Positions 1-5,686 of a stretch of DNA of 10,672 nt are shown in pieces. The stretch is from assembly GCA_964395545.1 (NCBI GenBank), contig CAYNAW010000044.1, positions 1 to 10,672 of the forward strand, written 5' to 3'. The notes below the pieces were generated by a model that did no database searches, had not been told where the DNA came from, and worked only from the letters and a program-made list of their open reading frames with translations. A program made the translations under genes and the position numbers. Numbering within the stretch: the first letter of the stretch is position 1; each line of letters begins with the position of its first letter. The stretch comes from CAYGVX01 sp964395545. Its GTDB lineage: Archaea; Thermoproteota; Bathyarchaeia; Bathyarchaeales; SOJC01.

Positions 1-49
1 TCCGGCTTCGGCGTCACCAGGACCACCTCTCGTATCGGAACAAGAAAAA

Positions 50-78
50 GGGGGGGTGTGCGGGCGACATCTCCCCCC
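50..78. repeat. GC-rich imperfect hairpin
   Basis: A run of seven G (50-56) followed by TGT faces ACA and a C-rich run ending in six C (73-78), with a seven-base GC-rich loop and a small bulge. The stem would be very stable. It lies before the TATA-like box of the gene at 141, so it is more likely the end of an upstream transcript than part of this gene's leader. There is no T-tract after it on the plus strand. On the minus strand it is followed by a short T-rich run (complement of 44-49), so it could end a leftward transcript. Function is inferred only. Confidence 0.4.
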
Positions 79-92
79 AGGGGCGCAACAGA

Positions 93-99
93 TTTATTA
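93..99 (+). promoter_or_regulatory. Candidate archaeal TATA box
   Basis: TTTATTA stands in an otherwise GC-rich leader. A start of transcription about 26 bases downstream would fall near 122, leaving a short leader that contains GGAG (129-132) eight bases before the GTG start at 141. Position and composition fit an archaeal promoter, but no upstream BRE is obvious. Confidence 0.4.
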
Positions 100-140
100 C
101 TTAACTGTGTATAGCGATAGTCAAAACAGGAGTTGTCACT

Positions 141-512
141 GTGGGTTTGATATCGAGGCTTAAGATAGAGTCCAAGGGCATGTTCATTTTTGCCCTTTTC
201 TACCTAGTGGCAGCAGCCGCAAACATCATCGTCCTCGGAATGTATGAGGCACGTCTTTTTCACGTAGGCTTGGTGGCAATCCTCAGCTTGCTGGCTGCCT
301 TCGGGCTGATTCGGCTGAACCGTTGGTCGCTCTGGTTTGTGATAGGCTTATTCTTCATCGTCACAACCTACGGTGCCATCATGCTTAGCATGGTGGTGAG
401 TAGCTACGGAGGCGGCTCGGACATCCTCGCTATCGCCGCGTGGGTGGCGTATCTGATACTCACGTGGGTAGCCACGGTGTACGTCGCTGCAAAGCGCGAG
501 AACCTCAGGTAG
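141..512 (+). CDS. Small four-helix membrane protein, function unknown
   Basis: I do not recognise the family. The 123-residue product has four hydrophobic segments at about residues 14-34, 40-57, 62-84 and 95-116. Basic residues sit at the N-terminus (R6, K8, K12), in the short loop between helices 2 and 3 (RLNR, about 58-61) and at the C-terminal tail (KRENLR), so both ends are predicted to be cytoplasmic. There is no signal peptide and no catalytic motif. The start is GTG, supported by GGAG eight bases upstream; no better start is seen. The gene is single on its strand and converges on the moeA gene with only 3 bases between the two stop codons. The RLNRW loop before a helix resembles many small archaeal integral membrane proteins, but that does not define a function. 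Confidence 0.7.
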   Translation: MGLISRLKIESKGMFIFALFYLVAAAANIIVLGMYEARLFHVGLVAILSLLAAFGLIRLNRWSLWFVIGLFFIVTTYGAIMLSMVVSSYGGGSDILAIAAWVAYLILTWVATVYVAAKRENLR

Positions 513-515
513 CTC

Positions 516-1766
516 TTAGTCGACCGGCGCTTTGAACAAGACAACTGTTACCTCTTCGCCTTCGTCCACGAACTGCTGTGTCTCCTTCAACTCCACGTAG
601 CCGTCAGCCTTCGCCAGTGTGGTTATGGCGCCCGACTCGCCCTTGGGAACTTGCGAAGCCAACAGGTGTCCCGCAGAGTCGCGAGTGAGGGTAACCATCA
701 CGAAAGTGCGCCGCCCCCGTGCCGAGAACAGCTTCTCCTTTGATGAGGCCTTAACGGTCATGGGTGCCGGCTCTTCCCTCCTCCCAGCCATTGTGAGCAC
801 AAGGGGGCGCACCAGCAGATGGAACATCAGAAGCGACGAGGTAGGGTGACCTGGAAGAGAAAAAACGGGCTTACCGCCTACTATGGCTACCGCAACGGGC
901 TTCCCAGGCTTAATGGTCACGCCGTGAACTAATACGCCGGGCTTCCCAAGTTCGCTAAGCACTTGCGGGAGCACGTCTTTGGGCCCCACTGAGACCCCGC
1001 CAGAAGTCAGGACGATCTCGGCTTTCCTCAAGGCTTTCTTCAGCGTCGCCTTCAGCAATTCCACATCGTCGTCTTTGACGATTCCAAACCCGAGGGGCTG
1101 TCCCCCGCACTCTAGAGTAGCAGCCGTCAACGTGTAGGTGTTAATGTCATAAACCTTCCCCGCAGGTAACGGCTGGCCCGGCTCAACTATCTCCGCGCCT
1201 GTGGAGACTATCGCAACCCTCGGACGCTTGACCACCCGTGCCTCCGCGAACCCTAAGGCGGCTAAGACTCCTAACTCCCGCGAGGCCACGATGTCACCCC
1301 GTTTCAACACGACCTCATTCTTGTGAATATCTGACCCCTTTGGCATCACGTTTTCGCCCCTCCCAACCGCCTTGTAGATGAGTATCTTCCCAGCTTTCTC
1401 TGAGGCGTCCTCCATCATAACCACCCCGTCAGCGCCACAGGGCAGGGGTGCTCCCGTGACAATCTCGACCGTCTCGCCCCTTTTCACCGTTACGTTGGAG
1501 ACTGCTCCAACAGCTACGCTTCCAACAATCTTCAAGGCTACTGGCTTGTTTTCCTCAGCGCCGAACGTGTCTGCAGCTTTGACTGCATAGCCGTCCACCG
1601 TTGAGCGATTGAAAGGCGGAACGTCAATGGGAGAAACCACATCTTCGGCCAGCACACGTCCTGCAGCCTCCAGAAGCGGCACTTCTTCAGGGCCCCGCGG
1701 CTTGGGAGAAAACGCTTCTGCAATCCTGCTCTTTGCCTCCTCCAAACTCAACAGTTTCCTAAACAT
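516..1766 (-). CDS. moeA: Molybdopterin molybdenumtransferase MoeA (copy 1)
   Basis: MoeA inserts molybdate (or tungstate) into adenylylated molybdopterin, releasing AMP, in the cytoplasm. The 416-residue product has the standard three parts: MoeA N-terminal domain (about 1-165), MogA-like MoCF-binding domain (about 180-320) and C-terminal domain IV (about 335-416). Family motifs are present: PPFNRSTVDGYA (50-61), TGAPLP followed by GADGVV (104-115), STGAEIV (189-195), SGGVSVGPKD (255-264) and SLPGHP (303-308, the usual form being LPGNP). I place the start at the ATG at 1766 because GAGGTG (1777-1772) stands five bases before it and the protein then begins MFRKLLSLEEA, as family members do. 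An in-frame ATG at 1787 would add seven residues, lacks a ribosome site, and overlaps the stop of the other moeA as ATGA, so coupled initiation there is possible. It is the last gene of the minus-strand block. No PBP-like C-terminal fusion is present. Confidence 0.93.
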   Translation of the reverse strand: MFRKLLSLEEAKSRIAEAFSPKPRGPEEVPLLEAAGRVLAEDVVSPIDVPPFNRSTVDGYAVKAADTFGAEENKPVALKIVGSVAVGAVSNVTVKRGETVEIVTGAPLPCGADGVVMMEDASEKAGKILIYKAVGRGENVMPKGSDIHKNEVVLKRGDIVASRELGVLAALGFAEARVVKRPRVAIVSTGAEIVEPGQPLPAGKVYDINTYTLTAATLECGGQPLGFGIVKDDDVELLKATLKKALRKAEIVLTSGGVSVGPKDVLPQVLSELGKPGVLVHGVTIKPGKPVAVAIVGGKPVFSLPGHPTSSLLMFHLLVRPLVLTMAGRREEPAPMTVKASSKEKLFSARGRRTFVMVTLTRDSAGHLLASQVPKGESGAITTLAKADGYVELKETQQFVDEGEEVTVVLFKAPVD

Positions 1767-1771
1767 GCTTA

Positions 1772-1777
1772 CACCTC
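1772..1777 (-). promoter_or_regulatory. Ribosome binding site deciding the moeA copy 1 start
   Basis: On the minus strand GAGGTG occurs five bases before the ATG at 1766. It lies inside the seven-codon extension that would result from using the ATG at 1787. This favours the shorter protein. Confidence 0.6.
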
Positions 1778-1783
1778 TAACCT

Positions 1784-3022
1784 TCATTCTAAAAGGTGAA
1801 CGGTGACCACCTCGTCCTTTCTCAAGCCTTCCCTGTCTTCGGGTATAATGGCGTAGCCGTTAGCCTTCGTCAGAGTCGAGATTACACCCGACCCTTTGAC
1901 ACTGACGGGCTCAGCGAACAACCCGCCATCCTTCTCAACCACTTTCACTCTCAAAAAGACACGGCGTCCCAAGACTCCTGCAACGTTTCGCGTCAGCCGC
2001 GCCTTCAGCTTAACTCTTTCTCCCTCGCGTACCCCCAGCAACCTCTTGATGAGAGGACGTGCAAACATCTCAAAGCCCACAGCCGCGGCGACTGGGTTCC
2101 CAGACAGGATCAACACGGGTTTTCCATGCACAACAGCAAGAGCAGTGGGCATGCCTGGACGCATGGCAACTCCGTGGACGATAACGCTGCGGGGCTGTAA
2201 GTTCTCGACGGCTTTTGGCACAAGGTCGAAGGCGCCTACACTCGTCCCGCCTGTCGTGACCACGAGGTCTGCCCTTTCTAAGCCCCGGCGGACTTTTGCC
2301 TCAATCTCATGTTCATCGTCTTTCGCTATGCCCAAGCTGACGGCTTCGGCACCCGCTTCAGAACACATGCCTGACAAGACTATGCTGTTTGCCTCGATGA
2401 TTCTGTCCGGCTTCAACGGTTCGCTAAGGCTTGCCAACTCGTCTCCGGTGGCAAGTACCGCAATCTTCGGTTTCCTCACGACTTTGACCTTGCCGATGCC
2501 CAGTGACGCTAACAGGCCGAGCTGGAAAGGGCTCAGTTTCGTTCCCGCCTTGACTGCTATTTGGCCTTTCTTCGCGTCTTCTCCCTTCAAGGACACGTTG
2601 GCGCCGGGAATCAGGGAAGTGTGAACCTCGATTTCTCCATCTTTCTTCTTCGCGTATTCCAACATCACCACCGAGTCGGCGCCTCGTGGAATTGGGTGGC
2701 CAGTCCAAACAGCCTTGGTTTCGCCGACTGCAACTGTTCTCTTCTGAACGAGCTTGAGGCTTCTGGGCCTGAATTGGGTGGCTTCGCACGTGTCTTTTGC
2801 TCTCAGTGCATACCCATCGACGGCTGAGCGGTTGAAAGGCGGGAGGTCTCTGGGTGCCGCGATGTCTTCCGCCGTGATTCGTCCAACCGCTTCCTTCAAC
2901 GGGATGAACGCGGAAGCAAGTCTTTGGGGGTTGAGGGCTTGAAAAAACTTCCGCGTGGCATCGTCGACCTGGGTGAGCTCTTTAAACCCTTTTAGTCGGA
3001 CCAATCGAGTGCACCAATTCAT
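1784..3022 (-). CDS. moeA: Molybdopterin molybdenumtransferase MoeA paralogue (copy 2)
   Basis: A second, clearly different MoeA of 412 residues. Motifs: PPFNRSAVDGYA (61-72, with the DGYA Asp at 69), TGHPIP followed by GADSVV (107-119), NVSLKGEDA (142-150), ATGDEL (191-196), TTGGTSVGAFD (256-266) and ILSGNP (305-310). The acidic residues of the active site appear kept (D69, E195, D266). The usual LPGNP motif reads LSGNP, so its first proline is a serine at 307. There is also a Thr in place of Val in the GGVSVG motif. The ATG at 3022 has no Shine-Dalgarno; a TTG six codons on (LVRLKGFKELT) would match the family's usual N-terminus about as well. An AT-rich stretch at 3041-3050 about 24 bases upstream could drive a leaderless transcript, but it overlaps the previous gene's stop, so read-through is equally likely. 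The stop overlaps the alternative start of copy 1 as ATGA. Two MoeA proteins occur side by side in several archaea; a split between Mo and W cofactors is a plausible but untested explanation. Confidence 0.92.
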   Translation of the reverse strand: MNWCTRLVRLKGFKELTQVDDATRKFFQALNPQRLASAFIPLKEAVGRITAEDIAAPRDLPPFNRSAVDGYALRAKDTCEATQFRPRSLKLVQKRTVAVGETKAVWTGHPIPRGADSVVMLEYAKKKDGEIEVHTSLIPGANVSLKGEDAKKGQIAVKAGTKLSPFQLGLLASLGIGKVKVVRKPKIAVLATGDELASLSEPLKPDRIIEANSIVLSGMCSEAGAEAVSLGIAKDDEHEIEAKVRRGLERADLVVTTGGTSVGAFDLVPKAVENLQPRSVIVHGVAMRPGMPTALAVVHGKPVLILSGNPVAAAVGFEMFARPLIKRLLGVREGERVKLKARLTRNVAGVLGRRVFLRVKVVEKDGGLFAEPVSVKGSGVISTLTKANGYAIIPEDREGLRKDEVVTVHLLE

Positions 3023-3046
3023 TGCAGCGGGGCTTTACAGAAAAAC

Positions 3047-3928
3047 TTATCGTAGAACCGCGAGCTTGTCAGCCATCCTACGGTAGATGACGTCGCGCAT
3101 TTTTTTGGCGTCTTCGTCGGTGAAAGGGGTTTCGCTGATGATGACGGGGGTCAAGCCTTGGTCGACGATGATTTCTGCGAGTGGTTCGAATTTCGGTCCA
3201 TAGCCTAGCGCCTCTAAAGGGTGGTGTCGTCTTTCTCCCCTGAAAGTGTATTCTATATGTGAGAAGTGGCAGTGGAGGTTCTTGGCGGCTTCTGTTCCAA
3301 GGCGCTTCTCGACTGTCTCGACGACTTTTTGAAAGTCATCGGCGGTTCTCAGGCTGCCTCTCTGTCTCGCGTGGAGATGTGCCCAGTCGATAACGGGCTG
3401 CGTTTGTTCTACGCTTTCGCATATAGTTACGATTTCCTCTAGGCTTCCGAGTTGGGAGAGTTTGCCCGAGGTTTCGGGTCCTAGGTTGGCTTCGACGCCT
3501 GTCTGCCGCATGATTTCCACGACTTTGCCAAGTGCTTTTTTGCAGTCTTGCAGGTCTTTCGTGTGTGATTGTTTTCGGGTGTAGTAGCCTGGGTGAAAGG
3601 CTATAGTGTGTGCTTGCATCCATTTCGCTGCCTGAGCGGTGGCTAAGAGGCGTTTCTTGCTTGCTTCAACGGTTTCAGGGCTGCTGAGGAGGTTGATGTA
3701 GTATGAACTGTGCATCGTTAGCCACACGTCGTGTTTTGCGGCGTTGGCGCCCAGCTTGTTGGCTTCTTCGTGGTTGATTTGGGGTTTCTGTCCCCATCGT
3801 ACAGCTTCGTATTCGAGCGCGTCTAAGCCTTCGTCTCTGAGAAAACTTGGGAGTTCGCTCGTGGGTGCCTTCAGCTGCTTGAAGTTGTATGGGATTCCTG
3901 CGGGTCCGAACCGTGGTCTGTCGGGCAT
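3047..3928 (-). CDS. Endonuclease IV-like TIM-barrel metalloprotein
   Basis: The 293-residue product matches the AP-endonuclease 2 / sugar isomerase-like TIM-barrel fold, of the archaeal kind that begins RFGPAGIP. Residues at the positions of the endonuclease IV trinuclear zinc site are H73 (MHSSYY), H112 (FHPGYY), E152 (GPETSG), D181 and H184 (DWAHLHAR), H221 (HCHFSH), H235/H236 (GERRHHP) and E266 (ISETP). The Asp that in E. coli Nfo stands two residues before the His in DRHH is Arg here (R233), so the third metal site may be altered. Known Nfo enzymes cut DNA 5' of abasic sites; related barrels are sugar isomerases or epimerases, so the substrate is uncertain. The gene starts 6 bases after the stop of the membrane protein gene and ends 24 bases before moeA copy 2. 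That suggests co-transcription. No clear ribosome site precedes the ATG. Confidence 0.82.
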   Translation of the reverse strand: MPDRPRFGPAGIPYNFKQLKAPTSELPSFLRDEGLDALEYEAVRWGQKPQINHEEANKLGANAAKHDVWLTMHSSYYINLLSSPETVEASKKRLLATAQAAKWMQAHTIAFHPGYYTRKQSHTKDLQDCKKALGKVVEIMRQTGVEANLGPETSGKLSQLGSLEEIVTICESVEQTQPVIDWAHLHARQRGSLRTADDFQKVVETVEKRLGTEAAKNLHCHFSHIEYTFRGERRHHPLEALGYGPKFEPLAEIIVDQGLTPVIISETPFTDEDAKKMRDVIYRRMADKLAVLR

Positions 3929-3934
3929 CCTGGT

Positions 3935-4786
3935 TTACCGTCTGTAGCGTCGGGTTCTGGCGTACCAACTGTAGAGGAGGATGGCCATGGCTGTTATCCA
4001 GATTGCTGAGTTTTGGATGACGAGGTACTTTTCGAATGGGCTGAGCGGGACGAGTCCGCTTGTTATTGAGGAGGCAACACCTTCGAGACTGTTGTGGAAG
4101 GCTGGGGAGGCTGAAATGAGTGCGTCGTTTATCGCAGCTGCTAGCCCACCTAGGGGGGGTATGGCGTTGGCTATGTCTTGGGAGGCTTGGATGGTGGTGA
4201 GGACGAAGTCGTAGAAAGCTGTATTCTCCTTGTATAGGTTGAGTGTGATTGTTGGGACGAGTTTTGGGTAGGCAGCCACGGTCACTAGTATTGCCAGGAT
4301 CAGGAAAGTCGCTGCAACCGTGACGGCGGCTCTTATGATGGGTTTCGCGGGGCTTATTCGCCGTCGGAGGCCGGCGACTGGTCGGGCAGTGAGGATGCGT
4401 TGTTTCACTCGTCGCGTTCCTCGCTGGAGTTTTCTGGCAAGCTGCCGCAGGGCTTTCAGTCGTGTGGGTTTCTGGCGTGTTGGCTGTGGTGGGGGTTTCT
4501 TTGGCGGAGTTTTTGGCGGGAGGGTGGTTGTGTGCGTGGTGAGGTGAATGAAGCTTGCGGTGAGGGTGAGTATGGCTGTGGCTGGTATGATGTGGTAGAT
4601 GAGGCTGATGGGGATGTTTGTAGCCGGTATCGTGATGGCAGTGGGGTCGGGTGTGGCTGCTACGTTGGTCAGGACGATGGCGAGGTATTGGGTCATGAGA
4701 GTGACGGCTGCGAACGTGAGAATGGTCAGAAGGTTCTTGCGGGTTGTCCAGCGAAGTATTGGTTTTCTAAGTGGTTGAGCTATCAT
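3935..4786 (-). CDS. Four-helix membrane protein with basic Pro/Thr-rich loop, function unknown
   Basis: I do not recognise a family. The 283-residue product has hydrophobic segments at about 18-41, 58-81, 150-173 and 253-275. Between the second and third lies a strongly basic stretch (about 85-149) that is first Thr/Pro/Lys-rich and then Arg/Lys-rich and possibly helical (RLKALRQLARKLQRG). With basic residues also at the N-terminus (RKPILRWTTRK) and the C-terminus (RTRRYRR), the positive-inside rule puts both ends and the big loop in the cytoplasm. A region outside the membrane at about 174-250 contains a mildly hydrophobic Gly/Ala-rich part (205-222) that might be amphipathic or membrane-associated. 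No enzymatic motif is visible. The basic loop could contact nucleic acid or acidic lipid, but this is speculation. The ATG start lacks a Shine-Dalgarno, so its exact start is uncertain. The endonuclease IV-like gene follows after only 6 bases. Confidence 0.72.
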   Translation of the reverse strand: MIAQPLRKPILRWTTRKNLLTILTFAAVTLMTQYLAIVLTNVAATPDPTAITIPATNIPISLIYHIIPATAILTLTASFIHLTTHTTTLPPKTPPKKPPPQPTRQKPTRLKALRQLARKLQRGTRRVKQRILTARPVAGLRRRISPAKPIIRAAVTVAATFLILAILVTVAAYPKLVPTITLNLYKENTAFYDFVLTTIQASQDIANAIPPLGGLAAAINDALISASPAFHNSLEGVASSITSGLVPLSPFEKYLVIQNSAIWITAMAILLYSWYARTRRYRR

Positions 4787-4938
4787 CGGTCTGTCACTTG
4801 CTTCATGTTAAGGAGATTGCGTAGTATGGGAGTCGGGGTGAAATATCAACTTTGCCGTCTGGGTTCGGGCGAATGTGTGTTTTCTTTGGGCGTTTTCTAG
4901 ACCGTGCCGTTAGCTGCGAGCCATTGTCAGCTGTGCTG
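4787..4938. other. Intergenic region, no gene seen
   Basis: A 152-base gap separates the phosphoesterase stop from the start of the membrane protein gene on the same strand. It may hold a promoter for the downstream genes: minus-strand AT-rich stretches occur near 4848-4840 (TTGATATTT) and 4829-4822 (CATACTAC), neither at ideal spacing. I see no tRNA, no C/D or H/ACA motif and no clear terminator. A seven-codon frame (MKQVTDR) on the minus strand ends in a TGA that overlaps the ATG at 4786, but it has no ribosome site. Confidence 0.4.
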
Positions 4939-5619
4939 TTATAGGGTGTCGAATTGCACGTTCGTGTCCGTGTTCATGGTGATGAGCGCGCAGTTTCCAT
5001 GCCGAGCTGGTCCAGGGTTAACTGTTAAGGTTGAGTTTACCTTGTCCACGCCTCTAGCTTCATGGATATGCCCGCAAATGCACAGATCAGGACGTGTCTT
5101 CTCGATGAATTCTCTTACGCTGTAGCTTCCCACGTGGTCGCCCGTGAATGCGACATCAACTTTCGTGCCCCGCGGGGGAGAATGGGAGACGAGCACCGTG
5201 CTGCCCTTTGCTGGGCACTCCTGGTGTGCCCGCTCGAGGATAATGGCTATCTGGGTTTCCTGGAGTTCGAAGGGCGTGTCGAAGGGGCTGGGCGACGAGC
5301 CTCCTACTCCGAGGAAGTTGATGTTGCCGACTTGCCTGCACTTGCCGTGAATGGACTCGACAGCGTCAGTCTTCTCGTCTGCCAGCGTGGGTGGGTCGCA
5401 GTTGCCCGGCACGAAGAGGATGGGCGTCTGTGCCTCGGCTAGGAGCGTGAGGAGCTGTTTTGCCGTTTGAAAAGTGCCGAAGTGGGTGATGTCCCCGCAT
5501 GAGACTATCAAGTCTGCTTTCAGCAGCCTCGCTTTTTGTGCAGCCTTACGGATTGCTTCAATATTTCCGTGGAAATCCGTAGTGGCCAAGATTCTCATGC
5601 GGTGCATCCGTCCTGCCAC
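4939..5619 (-). CDS. Calcineurin-like metallophosphoesterase
   Basis: A compact metallophosphoesterase of the YfcE-like/Metallophos_2 type, which uses two metal ions to hydrolyse phosphoester bonds; the substrate cannot be read from sequence. All family motifs are present in order: TTDFHGN (D15, H17), CGDITH (D43), PGNCD (N73, D75), VSHSPP (H146) and CGHIHEARG (H184, H186), followed by a conserved-looking NPGPARHG (201-208). No signal peptide or membrane helix, so cytoplasmic. Length (226 residues from the GTG at 5619) fits the family. Other in-frame starts are the ATGs at 5607 and 5598; family members usually begin a few residues before the first motif (MRILATTDFHG), which favours 5598 or 5607. 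A TATA-like TTTAAA at 5645-5640 predicts transcription starting at about 5616-5619, so any leader is very short. It is first in the minus-strand block and divergent from purM. Confidence 0.88.
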   Translation of the reverse strand: MAGRMHRMRILATTDFHGNIEAIRKAAQKARLLKADLIVSCGDITHFGTFQTAKQLLTLLAEAQTPILFVPGNCDPPTLADEKTDAVESIHGKCRQVGNINFLGVGGSSPSPFDTPFELQETQIAIILERAHQECPAKGSTVLVSHSPPRGTKVDVAFTGDHVGSYSVREFIEKTRPDLCICGHIHEARGVDKVNSTLTVNPGPARHGNCALITMNTDTNVQFDTL

Positions 5620-5639
5620 CAGATAGAAAAACCGGGGTC

Positions 5640-5653
5640 TTTAAAGCTTTTAA
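5640..5653. promoter_or_regulatory. Divergent TATA-like palindrome between phosphoesterase and purM
   Basis: TTTAAAGCTTTTAA is nearly its own reverse complement (core AAAGCTTT at 5643-5650). On the minus strand its TTTAAA lies about 24 bases before the GTG at 5619. On the plus strand the same element predicts a transcription start near 5669, giving a short leader with AAGGCGGAT before the purM ATG at 5687. One element may therefore serve both directions. Confidence 0.5.
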
Positions 5654-5686
5654 CACTGAGCCCGCATAATCAAGGCGGATGGCACC

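Noticed and set aside
1..102. Tail of an upstream protein on the plus strand (frame 3 is open up to a TAA at 100-102)
   Set aside because: The frame crosses the G-run hairpin and encodes a basic low-complexity peptide with no family signal; too short to support without the sequence to the left.
1896..2624. A 242-codon plus-strand open frame opposite moeA copy 2
   Set aside because: The opposite strand encodes every MoeA motif; this frame has no domain signal and is Ser/Thr/Pro-rich in the way antisense frames are.
3041..3050. Separate promoter for moeA copy 2
   Set aside because: The AT-rich stretch is at leaderless distance but overlaps the stop codon of the previous gene and is a weak TATA match; not listed as its own feature.
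4782..4805. Seven-codon upstream frame (MKQVTDR) overlapping the membrane protein start as ATGA
   Set aside because: It is too short and has no ribosome site, so chance is the simplest explanation.
4400..4900. A 166-codon plus-strand open frame, Cys/Gly/Trp-rich, opposite the membrane protein gene
   Set aside because: It is antisense to a gene with coherent transmembrane segments, its composition is that of the reverse complement of Thr/Pro/Ala codons, and it has no recognisable motif.
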